Origin: Phycomyces nitens
Lineage: Eukaryota > Mucoromycota > Mucoromycetes > Mucorales > Phycomycetaceae
Reading direction: 5' to 3'
NCBI GenBank assembly: GCA_022702545.1
Contig: JAHRBC010000001.1
Span: 4,774,001-4,838,000 of the forward strand
DNA length: 64,000 nucleotides
In this document: piece by piece, positions 49,067 through 61,540 of the stretch
Numbering within the stretch: position 1 is the stretch's first letter
Layout of the letters: every line of letters begins with the position of its first letter
The notes under the pieces: model-generated
Told to the model about the DNA's origin: nothing
The model's database searches: none
What the model saw: only the letters and a program-made list of their open reading frames with translations
Translations under genes and position numbers: made by a program

Positions 49067-51852
49067 AGAAAATCATGTTTCCTGCATCACTTATCCTATG
49101 AACCCATTCCCTCACTCTTAATCACTCATTTACCCTATCTACAAAACGCACTCTTTATCATGTCCTGCTACAGCTGCATGCAACTTTTTATTATTGTTAT
49201 TAGTATCTTCAACTCTATGTATATATTTATATAAGTCGCGACTTTTTTTTTATTATTTTTATTATTAGTATTTGCTTTAATTTGCTTTGTTTCGTTATAT
49301 GTTCTTTTCAAACCCACACCCACACCCACACACACCCACACAAAAACATACACAATCTTCATTTCTAGCATCAAAACCTCATTCTAATGCATTTGTTTTC
49401 ATTCGTCCAAAAAATTATACATAATTAAAATACACTATTACATTATCAATCAAAAATAAATATATTTATTATACATACCATACACATCTGGTGTCATCCA
49501 ATTTCCTCTATAAAAACATCACTGGCGTTTTTTTTTTTGGTTTCTTTTTTGGTCTCGCCCTTGACTGAAAAATAGCAACCATTCACGGTTTCTTGGTAAT
49601 CTCCATGTTCCCCTTGATAATTGGTCGGATAAGAGCAGATTAGAGAGGTTAGTATTTGACCAACCATCTAAACAATGCCTAGAATTCTGTAATCCATGCA
49701 AAAATATTAAGTGCCCTTTACAAATAAAACGAATTTGTACGCTTATTAAATAAACTTGTAATAATTCATGTATTTTTGATCAGCAATGATTCTTATTAAA
49801 ATAGATTGATAAACCAAGTGAGAATATCATCTGCCTTTGATGTCTCCATTTTCTCAAAAAAAGAAATATACATACGATCCAATAGGTCTTTAATTGTTTA
49901 TTTAAAAAAAGGAAAAGGTTACAAAAGGATCTTCTGGGAAATAAGAATCAATCTTGGAAATTATTCTGGGTCATAAACAGTAGATCCTTTGAATGGCAAA
50001 TGGCACATAAACTCCATACATTGATAATCATTTGGGAATATTGTCACGATTTTTCCAAAAACTTGTTACAATTGCTTCAAATAAAGAAAGTCAAAAGTAC
50101 AGAGGTGCAAGATCCATGCATAGTGTACCCATTTTGAGACATGGATGTGTGTCTTGAAATGAACGACTAGGTATCTTGTAAAGTTCTTGAGAATTATTAG
50201 ACAAATAAAACTCGGCTGATAAGAATTCGCTACAATCCATTAGAAAGGCAGGTATTATTGTAGTGTCACCTTTAGATTCTGTACCCTCCAAAAAATAATA
50301 TAGTACAACACCTTAAATAGCAGTTGGAGACAGTATGCGATTTGTTGTAAATAAAATAAGATTCTGTACTCCTGATGAGTCTTTCTTTTTTGTTAAATGA
50401 GTATCTTGACATGGATACGCCAGGGTTCCAATGTGTGCACTCGGTCCTATGAAATCTTACATCGAACCACGGACAGACGGCAATAGGATGCACCCCACTC
50501 AAATACAATCCTAATCCCATGATATAACCAATACTTGATATATATACACATTATATAATTATACAAATGAGAATAAGAATATTCGACTCTACCATCTATG
50601 CAAATATTGCATACCCACAAACTATATGGCAAATAATATCAAGAGTTTGAAACGCTCGGCTATAAAAAGATATTGAGAATAACTCTGAGAATTGTACATC
50701 ATATTGTTATTCAAATATTGCAAGTATAATTTCCTCTTAAGACCACAAAATAGAATAAAACGTTCATTTGTGTACACTTTATGAAACAGTATAGATGCAC
50801 AATCTAATACAAATCTAGGTTTCTATCTTTATTATAACTCGAATGAACTTTGTATACAGACATTACTGTATTTGCATCATTTTATTTATTCATTTGAATG
50901 ATGCAACACCTTTAAGGGTCTATGCATATACTTGTGAATATTTAAATGGTAATACACATATTATAATACAAAGTACCCAACATTTGTGCTGATTTCATCA
51001 TACTAGTTGCTCTATAATTATTAAAGCAGACTCTATGGTATTGTTGCTACTGTATAATCTGACACTTTGTAGAATGCAAGTTTGCTAAATTCAATATTCA
51101 TGAGTACACCCCTCTGAGGAATTTCATAAGGATTGGCAAGTGTATATAGGGTATTTTAGTATATATAAAAGGCGTATCCATGGAAACGTATTGGCAAAAA
51201 CTTTTTTTGGCATTTTCACTGCTTTAAATAAAAAAAATAGAAAATTTAAAAAAAAAAAGATAATTTTTAGATAATCTTTAAAACTTATTCATTATACATA
51301 TGTCTGTGTATTAAATCGCGGAATCCAAATAATTATGTCCAAAACCAACCACGCGGTAACACAGAGCTGGAATTACTTGTATATTTTCTTATACTCTTGA
51401 TAGTCTAGTCAACTATGCCATTTACAAGTATATTTTCTGCTGCATTTAAGCTGCCATGATAAAAACTAGTATTATAAAATGATATTTTATATATATATAC
51501 ATATACATATACAAACATGGCCAGAATATAATAAAAGAAAAAATTAAAGAGAGAAAAAGAGAGAGAAAGAGAGAGAAATATTAATGTATTTAACATTTGG
51601 CTTGTTCTTCATTACAATCAAAAGTCACAACTACCCATTGACTTGACACCAAAGTTGACAATTGTTGTTTTTTTGTGACCTCACGCCTCGGAGATCAAAT
51701 TGACTTTTTTTTTTTCAACAGATGTGAGTGAGCATCCAAAAAAAAAGGAAGAAAGTCAAAACCCAAAGAGCAACAAGCTACTATTAAAATACTCAAAATA
51801 AAGACATTGTCTATCTACACACTCCTAACCTTTACATTATTCAAATCCTTGC
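49067..51852. other. Intergenic, no gene recognised
   Basis: AT-rich with CA-rich sequence at 49312-49345 and GA repeats near 51545-51578. No frame is supported by family, splicing or composition. Confidence 0.5.
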
Positions 51853-51987
51853 GTAAGTACTCAATAACACACCCAGAGACTCTGTTTACTACCCTACTCC
51901 TGATTCGCCTCAAACACGAGTATCTTTAGGCTTTGGGGAGATTTTTATTCTTGTTCAGCTCTGATCTCTTTATTTTGGTCATCCTAG
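51853..51987 (+). other. Putative 5'-UTR intron of the eIF4E-2 gene
   Basis: CTTGC|GTAAGTACTC to TCATCCTAG, ending seven bases before the ATG at 51995. Strong donor and acceptor consensus, but no transcript evidence. Confidence 0.5.
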
Positions 51988-51994
51988 GCACATC

Positions 51995-53096
51995 ATGAAC
52001 AGTTCAATCGCACCGACGAACATCGGCCAGCACTCATTCCCTTCTACACAACGATCGAGCTCTCAAACAACAATTCACAACGATTCAACTGTCCTTGCAC
52101 CTGGTACCAGTATGTGGGGAAACAATAATCATCTCGACCTTACATCACAAGGACAAAAGGCATCCGGAGTACAATCTCATCCCCTTCATTACACCTGGGT
52201 ATTTTGGTTTATGCACCGAAATCCGAGAGAAAAGATCACAAATTATGAGGAAAGCATGAAGCGCATTGCTTCGTTTTCATCTGTAAGTAAGATAGCCAAG
52301 TACATCTACATGCATCCCTCTATACATGGATATTGGCTTGATCAATATTGTAAACCAAATGCATATCGTGTAAACTATAGATTGAAGACTTTTGGGCTGT
52401 CTACAGCCACTTGCGCCGCCCAAGTGATTTACCCAATATTAGCGACTACCACCTTTTCAAGCATGGTGTTCGGCCCGTGTGGGAAGTAAGATCATTTATT
52501 TATATTTATATGGCTGTACAGGTCTTGGAATATTAAACTTTTTTGGTAGGATGAAGTAAATGTCAATGGAGGAAAATGGATTGTAAGATTAAAAAAGGGA
52601 CTAGCAAGTCGTTACTGGGAATCTTTGGTAAGGCTTATTGTTACGTGGTGGACAGGATGATTAGGAGGATGAAGAAGAATATGATGATGAAGAATCAGAA
52701 GAAAAGGGAATGGGATATGATTAAGAGACAGAAGAGTCATGTTCCTTATTCGATTGGGGTTTAAAGGTGCTTGCGATCATTGGTGACCAGTTTGACGTTA
52801 ATGATGAGATATGCGGTGCAGTCTTGTCAATTCGTGGCTCGAACGATATTGTTTCCGTGTGGAACAAGACCTCTTCGAACGGAAGGATAAATCTGAAGAT
52901 TAGGCAAGTAAAGAAAACCTGAAATATAAAGAGAGAGAGAGATGTAATTAACAGACGTATCATTTTGGTTGATTTCTTTAGGGATACTATCAAGAAGACA
53001 CTTGGATTGCCTCAGGACACGATCATGGAATATAAATCTCACAACGATGCTCTTAGAGACAACTCGAGCTTCCACAATACCGATGTTTTCCGATGA
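51995..53096 (+). CDS. eIF4E class-II cap-binding protein (4EHP/eIF4E2-like)
   Basis: Five exons: 51995-52282, 52381-52485, 52550-52627, 52767-52903, 52982-53096 (240 aa). The N-terminal about 60 residues are Ser/Thr/Gln-rich and disordered. The cap-binding fold is HPLHYTWVFWFMHRNP, FSSIEDFWAVYSHLRRPSDL, RPVWEDEVNVNGGKWIVRL and SRYWESLVLAIIGDQF, then an SVWNKT block. The first cap-stacking Trp is followed by FWFMHR, typical of class II (4EHP) rather than class I eIF4E. Such proteins bind m7G caps weakly and repress translation. The last intron is GC-AG (ATTAG|GCAAGT). Intron 3 (52628-52766) includes an acidic coding-like stretch. Confidence 0.93.
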
Positions 53097-54225
53097 AAGA
53101 CAATAGCAGCAACAAACGCACATCAACAGCAAAAAAAAAGTAATATATTGTTGGATACTGGATAATAAAGTACACGCACGCACAAAAAGCAACTTGTTTT
53201 TACTACCTCAAAATATCAAATGTATTATATAAAGTATGCATATAAAAGACGTGGTATACAAAGTGTAACTACTTCAAGACACGCGCTTTGTTTAGTCTAA
53301 CGCTATAAATCAACCTATACACATGTTATTTGATGTCTGTTACGCGAGCGTTAAAGACTAATCTTGATAAAAGAATCATCTAGCAGATATTTCTTTCTTT
53401 TGTACAAGCAAGCTATATACGTAATTTATTTTCTGCTCATGTAACCTGAACAAATATTTTAGAATATATTCTGTCTTTTAGCTTATCTACAATATTTGCA
53501 TCATTATCAGAGTATTTGGTATATAATACTCTCATAAAATACTCGTCTCTTAACTTTGTTTCTGTAATACAATAACCCCTGTTATTTATCTATAGACGAG
53601 TTATACTTATTATTTGTACTGACTATCAGGGCTAAACAATAATAATAATAAAAAAATGGTCTTGGTACATAACTAATGCACAAGATATTCTTCACAGTTT
53701 AGCTGCCAATAATTCTGCAACTTGGAATATATATCCGATTATCTGACATTGTGTTGCTACCTGATCCATGACTTGTTGAAATCTTGCAAGTATGTCTATA
53801 GGTATTGGCTTTTATTGCATCAATTTTAGTATAAGTACAATAGCTAGAGATAAAAAAAAATGTCTCCAAATAATTTCTAAACCAACTTGTGAATACTTGG
53901 TCCAACATATCTACTATTCTCAGTCCGTTTTTTTTACGCGTTTATTTCTTATAAACTTGTTTGAGTATACTCCAAATACATTGAAAGAAAAATTAGAAAT
54001 GACAGATATCTCAATAACTCCACGGCGATTTTTAGGTATATGTTTTACTGACCTATATACAGACTCCTAGAGTGCCTATTAGGCCAGTCCCGACTCTATA
54101 ATTGTTAAAAAAGTGCATCACTTCTTATTAACACCTAATAGTGTTCAAATAAGTATTGTTGGGATGCAATAAACGAGGAGAAACCGTGATAGATGAAGAT
54201 AATTGTCATAAAATAATAGTATAGT
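53097..54225. other. Intergenic, no gene recognised
   Basis: AT-rich flank between the eIF4E-2 gene and the Tc1 element. No supported frame. Confidence 0.45.
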
Positions 54226-55290
54226 TTAATACGGTATATGGCCACCACGCTTCTTTCTGACTTCAGAAACCCGATTCTTGATACTCTGACAATATTTTAC
54301 GCAAATCTCGAGTGAGATATTTACCCACTCTTCTACTAAGGCTGCCTCTAAATGGAACAGAGTGGTGGGGAGAGGTCTTGTATCTCTGACTCTGTTGTCA
54401 AGATGGCTCCAAATATTCTCAATTGGATTGAGATCCGGACTTTTTTCTGGCCATGGCAAAACTGCAACATCGTTCTTTTCTTTCCACTCTACTGCCAATT
54501 TACTCTTATGTGGTGTGGCATTATCTTTTTGCAAAATATATTCCATGGTTTTTGTATCTAAAAGACCATAAATTAATGGCAGATTGTGTTCTCTCAAGGT
54601 GGCAACATGTCTTTCTTTTGTCATGTTGTCATCCAAGATTACAAGAGGTCCGATACCTCCTGCCTAAATGCATCCTCATACTGAGACAGAACCACAATAA
54701 CCTTGGACTTTTGACACCATGCACTCATTTTCATACTTATCGTTCGGCTCTCTCTATACACGCTGCTTTCCACCTTTCTGAAAAAGAGTAAAATTTGATT
54801 CATCGCTCCAGATGACAGATGCATATTTATCATCCCAGCTCTTTCTTTCAAGTACCCATTTATAACAGGCATTTTTATATTTTTTGTAAAGTATATACTT
54901 GGACATTACAATTCACAAATGTAGATCCAAATCATGGAGGTATTTCAGAACAGTGGATTGACTAATGATGTCATGTATTTCCTCAACATCATGCGTAATC
55001 TTGGTTAATGGCATATGCCTGTCTTTTATGGTACATGGCTTTAAATAGCGTAATGCTCGTGGTGTTAGCTTTATGGGAGGTTGAGTATGCTTCTTGTCTT
55101 TGTAGGTTCCCTCTTTCTCACAATTCAAGATTATACGATTCACAGTTGATTAGGGAATGCCCTCTTCACGAGAAATATCCCTGGTGATACGGCCTTCCTT
55201 GTTTCTTCCAATAATGATTTCTTTTTCAAACTCTGATGTCTTTTAGTAAGACTTGTGAAATTCAGTTTCATTTTTCTTTGGCATGGTAAT
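54226..55290 (-). mobile_element. Tc1/mariner-like transposon, recent but broken copy 5
   Basis: Minus-strand transposase in three overlapping or adjacent frames. About 55282-55150 starts MPKKNETEFHKSY and carries the HTH part (FEKEIIIGRNKEGRITRDIS) with in-frame stops. 55143-54913 continues it. 54872-54639 is the middle of the DDE domain, and 54636-54226 is the C-terminal 136 residues with YILQKDNATPHKSK (second catalytic Asp), then WPEKSPDLNPIENIWSHLD (third acid block). Stops and frameshifts make it inactive. It is better preserved than the copies at 7.6-13.6 kb and belongs to a different subfamily. Terminal inverted repeats were not found. Confidence 0.85.
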
Positions 55291-56938
55291 TGTATTGATT
55301 ATAGAGCTTGTGAGATTAAAAAAAAAAACAAGCAATGATATGCTTGCATGGAAAATTCTGACCGGAGTTTTAACTGACCCAAAACGAGCATGAGGAGCCT
55401 GTATACACCGTACAACATCTTTTTTTTTTTGCGACATCCTTTTGGCAAAAGGTGTTATGTTAAGATATTCATTGAGGTCTCATTGTGTGTGTATATTATT
55501 TGCGTTGCATTTTATAATATCAATTGGTTCTTGTTCAACAGATACTTGGCACACAGGGAAAAATTGAATAATAACGATATATAATTTTTTTAACAAAAAA
55601 AATTGTCTATATTGATATTAGCTTTCGGAAAAACATGGCTGATTACAATCTATACATACTATTTACGAGTGAGCGAATAAGACGCGTGTATTCAAGGTAG
55701 ATATTGGGGTAGGTAATCTCAAGGAAAATATTCTATATGAGAAACTCTATTTAAATTTACCTTTTACATATTATCCTGACATACCAGTACGAGTCGGTAC
55801 AAAGATCTTTACTGCTATTGGTTCTGTGTCCTGTAACCATGACAAAAAGAGATTTTGGGAAAATACTCTACGTAACAGGTTGTACCTGGTTACTTTTTAA
55901 TAAAAATAAATTGAACTTAATTATTATTATTACTGTTGTAATATTGTTTGGGTCAGCCACCCATTCTGTTCAATCTGGGCTGAATGGCGTGCTCAAGAAT
56001 CCTTCACAGCCCCACCACGCACTATAGTACTACCATAAAAGCAATGGCATTATTAGCTCACTATCAACCATTTGAATAAAACACATTCTTTTTCCCTCTT
56101 GGCGAACCAGCATCTCAGATCACATCGTACATAAAAGATTCTTATCCTCGCACAAAATTACACTAAAGAATAAAATAAAGTTTTATTGATCTAGTAAAAT
56201 TATTTATTGCCACAAATAGGATCAGCGTTTTCTATATTGATGTAATGTTGGGATTAGTTTTGAACATATTTTGCGCCACAATCCTGTAAAACAAAGATAT
56301 TAACTGGGATATATATCAAAACACACGACTATCTTTAGATTTTCCTTTCCTGTACAGACACCCGCCACAGGTACCAATCATTATAATTAGATATGGTCAA
56401 ACCCTGGCCAGAAAAATATTACTAGTATATATCTTGATTATACAAATATAAAATCCATGACATCTATATTTTATTAAATTTATTATTTTTAAACTAGTAC
56501 TAGTACCTGAAATTATAACCACATAAATAATATAGACAACTCTTTTGCATATTTTTATAATAAAAGCTCAGAATACTCAAAAAAAAATATACAAAATAAT
56601 CTATATATTTCTATAAACAACTCATCTACTGATATTGAGCAATTTTATAAAATAGTTGTAAAAAAGAGTAATAAGATACAAAAACAAATAAATAAAAAAT
56701 AAAGTAGGGACATTCAATAAAATAAAATAAAAAAATAAAATAAAAAATTAATTTTTATAAAAACAAAGATTCCCAAATATCTGGATTATACTCAAGTTTA
56801 GCCATATTTTATGACGTCACGTGTGTATAAAAAACACGGAGTATTATAAGAACAAGGTTAAAACGTGACGTAATTGAGTTTTAATGTCGTTTTTTGTGCT
56901 TTGAATATATATAAAATTGTTGAAGAACATCCATATAA
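55291..56938. other. Intergenic, no gene recognised
   Basis: Very AT-rich. Includes a T/A inverted tract at about 55583-55603. The last 100 bases before the tRNA contain repeated TGACG elements (ATGACGTCACGTG at 56811-56823, CGTGACGTAAT at 56863-56873). Confidence 0.5.
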
Positions 56939-57020
56939 GGAGATTTGGCCGAGTGGTCTAAGGCGATACGTTCAGGTCGTATTCACGAAAGTGGCGCGAG
57001 TTCGAATCTCGCAGTCTTCA
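56939..57020 (+). tRNA. tRNA-Leu (anticodon CAG)
   Basis: 82 nt without intron. The acceptor stem GGAGATT pairs with AGTCTTC (two wobbles). The A box is GGCCGAGTGG, and the anticodon arm is ATACG-TTCAGGT-CGTAT with anticodon CAG. A long variable arm (CAC-GAAA-GTG) and T arm GCGAG-TTCGAAT-CTCGC follow, typical of class II tRNA-Leu. The discriminator is A, and a short T run follows at 57025. It decodes CUG as leucine. Two TGACG-rich elements lie about 70-130 bp upstream. Confidence 0.96.
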
Positions 57021-58604
57021 ACATCTTTTGCTCTTCTTGATCATAGATGGCCTTTTTTTTAAAAAAAATTTAAATGCGACCATTGTCAGGTATCGATCTG
57101 GTATTTCTTTTCTGGCACTTGTAACTATGTCAAGTCTCGATCTGGTATTTCTTTTCTGGCACTTGTAACTAAGTCGCAGAATCAATACCACTGGGGATCG
57201 TCAAGTTCAAAGAATAGTTTTTAGGTAATAGATAGATACTTTTTATTGATACAAATTCTTTTACTATTTATACAAAATATAATCGGATTTAAGGCTAAAT
57301 GTATAGCTACGTTAATATGTCTTAGATGATGATTGTCCAGTAGGATATACTGACAAGATATTCGCAATCTAAGACATTTGAGACATTTGAGACATTTTCC
57401 AAAACATATGCAAGAAGACCAATCGGCAAGGTCTGAGTGTTTACCCAACAAGGTCAACCATTACTGGTTACCTATTAAGAGCCGATTTCGGTCACCGATG
57501 TCAACTCTGACACCATCTTGGCAACACTTTTCTGGACGTATTTTTTTGTTTTTGTTTTTTTGAACTAGATTACTACCAGCTAGGACATTCAAGAATAAAG
57601 AAAACTAAATGATTTTTATTGTTACAAACCATTACAATGTTTATATATAATTCGCAAGTAAAGTTATCTAAATCAATTGCATTCTATCAATTCAGATTAA
57701 TTCATTTATAAAATTCCAAAAAAAAATCCCTTGGTTTATCAAAATAAAAGTCAAGGAGTATAGCACTGAAGATATATTTTAGGCTTTATCGACTGTATAC
57801 ATAGTTTCTTTGATTCCTACTCGCAGTGTCAACTTTGACAATATCGTAGCTTTTTAGATGTCTATTCACCTTTACATTTTGACGAATAACTATTTGAATT
57901 TTTGTTGTTTTTAAGAAAATGTCGCTCGAACCTGCATTACAAAAATAAGAGACGTTGATCAAAGTAACCCTACTTTTGTCTTTTAAAAACCTAGATATTA
58001 TGTAGCTTTAAAAATATAATACAAACTAAAACAGACATTTGGGTAAAGGGACTTTATATATATATATAATAGTCCATTTTTCTACCGTTATCTTTTGTGG
58101 TTCCCTGTGGGTTTGTCTAATATTGATCGTCTTATAGTACAAGAAAATGCCAGATTAAAAAGCAACATTTTATCTCAAAGATTGCATTCATATCACACTG
58201 ACTTGCAAAGCATTATTTTGATAGCCATAAACTTGAGCTTGTTAACTGAAACACTCTTTCAATATCCTTTTTTCTTTCTTTCTTTCTTTCTTAAATATTA
58301 ATAGCAGTACAAGATCTATGTCATCTAGCTCCCCACAATGACCTTTAAATTCCTATAGACAGGCGCAAGATTAGTTGGAATGCTAAACACATTGAATATA
58401 CTATATAATCATTTGGTTATTTATCTCTATTTTTCTTCTAAATATAATGGTAAGACGAATTTATTGTCATTTATAAAACCAGTAAAATAATATGCAAGTA
58501 TCTGTACAATTAAATAAGTCATGCACTTTTTTGTCTCTTTTTTACAATAAAAGAAAAACATAGGATGCGTATCATTTAAGCAATTCCAGACTCCAATACA
58601 AATC
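57021..58604. other. Intergenic downstream of the tRNA
   Basis: Holds a T8/A8 tract at 57051-57068, a 44-bp tandem duplication at 57085-57172, and a small triple GACATTTGA repeat near 57374-57398. The stretches around 57235 and 57610 look similar (TTTTTATTG-TACAAA). The rest is AT-rich with a (TTTC)n run at about 58270-58290. No gene is supported. Confidence 0.5.
57085..57172. repeat. 44-bp tandem duplication
   Basis: Two copies, 57085-57128 and 57129-57172, differ at only a few of 44 positions (GGTAT versus AGTCT near the start, T versus A at the end). It lies 65 bp downstream of the tRNA gene. Confidence 0.95.
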
Positions 58605-60428
58605 TCATTGACTTGGATAGAGGGAATAGTTTACATGCTCAAGACGGAGTGTACTAACCGAGTTACAGCGCATAACAACATGTCCACGAGGAATATCACT
58701 TTGCCAATGCTGTTTACGAACACAACCGTTCTTAAGACGCAATGGATCTTTTTTCGCTGTAGAGCGCCTTGGACGGACAAGTGGTGTACGATAGCTTTTA
58801 ATCCTTTTGATTCCAAGATGACCGACCTCCTTGGAACTCATGCGTAATTGATAGTCGCTGAAAAAGGCATATATATGAAACCAACGGGAGAGCATGATGT
58901 CAGTCGTATTTGCGAGTTCAAATTTAGGCCGGTGAAGAGGATTAGTTTGCTCAATAGAAAAGATGTTGATTTTTGATGACGCTGACAATTCATTTTCATC
59001 TGTTGATATGAATGTGGTTTCTTCAAACTCTAGCATTTTGAAGCGAGTAAAAGGCATATCAATATGCATGGTGTGTGTAGGGGATGCGCAGTCGCCTTGG
59101 ATCTGAGAGAAGCCGACGCTCATGATGGACAGATCTCGACAATATGTGGAAAGAAAGGTGAATACATTGGCAATTATCTTTGCTGATATGATGTGTATCT
59201 CCTGAAGACCGTGTTGTTTGGCCCTTGTATGGGCGTCTTGATTAATTGAAATGTCGGCTGCCTGAATACATATCTTTCTTAAAGATGTACAGTTTACGAG
59301 GACCGTATCTAATGAGAGTGAAAGCTCATCACCAAGAATCGTTAGGTTGACAAGATGAGGGCAATATCCGAGTGACATTGGAACCGTCAATGCATTTGTG
59401 ATGGCTCCGACTAAATTAATATGAAGGCTTTCGAGTGTATTTGAGACCGCTCGTCCGCATTTCTCTAGGATCCTTGTCGCTATCTCTGGTTGGTCTTCCT
59501 GGACACAAAAAGTGCATTCGAGTGCCTTGAGAGTTGATTTTGACTTGTAAAGTGCATCAAAAAATGCTTCAAATTGCCAGAAATAAGAAGAATGGGCTCC
59601 AAGATTGACATTCTCTAAATATCGGTACCGTTCACCCATCATTGAAAATGCGCTTGTAAATTCTTCTGGGAAATGTTCCATATCTTCTTCTTCGTCGTAA
59701 ATGTCCCAGTTGATAGACCGAATGTTAGGGTACTTGTGTGTCCAGTAGTAAAGCCACCTACAATCTCCAAGAATCACAGCCATTGTAAGGGATTGGAGGC
59801 AATTGGCGTGGTCGATAGTTTCCAAGATTCTTTCATCTTCGGGCACAAGATCGACAACTGTAACATTGAGCGAAAGGTCTTCGAGTAAAGGAAGCGTGGA
59901 ATGGAGGAGCTCAAAGTCTCTCAAATGAAACGGAGCTGAGGCCTTCCAAGGACCCGCCATTAAACCTAGAGATTTGAGAGCAGGAAGGCATTGAAGGATA
60001 GAGAAAAGGGAGGTGATGGACATGGCTTCCATAGAGAGCTCTAGTTTTGTTAATATTTTCCAGGAATTCCAGCTTATGCTGACGTCTGGTTCTAGGAAGC
60101 CAAAACATTCGCTAGGCATCTGCAGTTCATCGAGAGATGTACAATATTTTTGGAGAACACTGAGGGCTTCTTTTGTGAATGCGATGTTGTTGGCCATGTG
60201 TAGTTTTCTGACTAGTTTCCCGTGATGGCGAGTGAATGGAAGTGAGGTGATTGTGATGAGAAATGATGAGAGCTGATCGCTTGTTCCAATATCAACATGA
60301 TTCCAAAGTGCCCAAGTGAATGGTTCTCTCCATCGACGGCACACCGATGAGCAGATGTATTGATCTGCTGCTCCGAGTAGATCAGCAATGTAGATTAGGA
60401 TCTCAAATGGTAGGTGGAGAACATTCAT
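58605..60428 (-). CDS. F-box protein with leucine-rich region
   Basis: Single exon, 607 aa, from the ATG at 60428. The F-box is at residues 3-45 (LPFEILIYIADLLGAADQYI, VCRRWREPF), which binds Skp1 in an SCF ubiquitin ligase. The remainder has repeated Leu-rich segments (LTKLELSMEAM, LKSLGLMAG, LEDLSLNVT, LVNLTILGD, LRKICIQA), consistent with a diverged LRR domain recognising substrates. Such large F-box/LRR families are common in zygomycetes. The C-terminal about 70 residues are basic. Substrate unknown. Confidence 0.9.
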   Translation of the reverse strand: MNVLHLPFEILIYIADLLGAADQYICSSVCRRWREPFTWALWNHVDIGTSDQLSSFLITITSLPFTRHHGKLVRKLHMANNIAFTKEALSVLQKYCTSLDELQMPSECFGFLEPDVSISWNSWKILTKLELSMEAMSITSLFSILQCLPALKSLGLMAGPWKASAPFHLRDFELLHSTLPLLEDLSLNVTVVDLVPEDERILETIDHANCLQSLTMAVILGDCRWLYYWTHKYPNIRSINWDIYDEEEDMEHFPEEFTSAFSMMGERYRYLENVNLGAHSSYFWQFEAFFDALYKSKSTLKALECTFCVQEDQPEIATRILEKCGRAVSNTLESLHINLVGAITNALTVPMSLGYCPHLVNLTILGDELSLSLDTVLVNCTSLRKICIQAADISINQDAHTRAKQHGLQEIHIISAKIIANVFTFLSTYCRDLSIMSVGFSQIQGDCASPTHTMHIDMPFTRFKMLEFEETTFISTDENELSASSKINIFSIEQTNPLHRPKFELANTTDIMLSRWFHIYAFFSDYQLRMSSKEVGHLGIKRIKSYRTPLVRPRRSTAKKDPLRLKNGCVRKQHWQSDIPRGHVVMRCNSVSTLRLEHVNYSLYPSQ

Positions 60429-60825
60429 AGCAAATGTGAGTGTATATGAAAGAAAGAAATTGCAACAAGGTACGTTGTAATTGGACTTATGATATAATAT
60501 ATGAGGAATTTATGGAGAACAAAAAGATATCCAAGTGCACCCTGCACGTCAAACAGATCTTATTCACGCTCTTCGTTAGAGCCATTTGCAGATCTCTTTA
60601 AAAGAAACCAGCCAACCAACGTAGAGAAAACAGTGGCAGCAAGCTAAAACACAGGATTTTAACCTAAAAAGAAACGATGAAAAATTCCGGGTAGATTGAA
60701 TAATTTAATTGGATAGATGGATTTCTACAAGAGGATCTCAATGTCCAAATATCAGAATCAAACACTTTTGTACAATATTCAATAGTACAATTTGTGCCCG
60801 GTGGCTATTAGCAGTAAAGAGTCTC

Positions 60826-60869
<44 letters not shown>

Positions 60870-61540
60870 TGCTGGCAAGAGCACTTTTTGAACGAATCTT
60901 TTTGGTCTTTTGTTTTTGTTTTTGTTTTTATCAACAAACCAGCAGAGGCTATGGCTATCCATGTACTTTCTATTCATACACTAAAGATTGGAATTCCACT
61001 GTTTTGTACCCTGTATATTTGCACGGCAGTTTTCAAACATACATGAATTATATAAAATATATACAAGAGGTGTGAATTACTTGATCACACACACACATAT
61101 ATATATCAAATGTATACTTTAAGGAATAAAGCACCAATGTCTATCAATTTACCTCTTGTGCCAATACATTTATTTTAGTGTTTAAAAGACAATGTTTGAG
61201 TTTCACCTAAAAAAAAAAGAAACGCTATAATTCTTTACCGCATATTATGCAAATTTATAATAAAGAAACGAGTTGGCACTGGGATTTCCAAGCTTATTTG
61301 ATAGCAATGGCTTGCATATAGTGATATTATAGAGATACTTCATGGCTATTCTTTCTTTATATATATAGCTATTATTATCAAAATGAAAACTCGGAAAAGA
61401 AACCCCAAAGCCTTTGTTTCAATATGGTGCAAATCCAAGAAAAGTTTATTACTCACATTATTCAATCACCGCCAGATATAAAAAGACGTCATGAGAGTTT
61501 CTGTAAATTTTATTCTTTATTTCACCTTTCTTTTTGAAGC
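60429..61540. other. Intergenic with (TTA)n; possible orphan exon
   Basis: Includes a (TTA)n run of about 14 units at 60825-60869 and TTTTTG repeats at 60909-60928. A possible minus-strand terminal exon at 60643-60560 is described under findings. No complete gene is supported. Confidence 0.5.
60825..60869. repeat. (TTA)n microsatellite
   Basis: About 14 consecutive TTA units. Confidence 0.95.
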
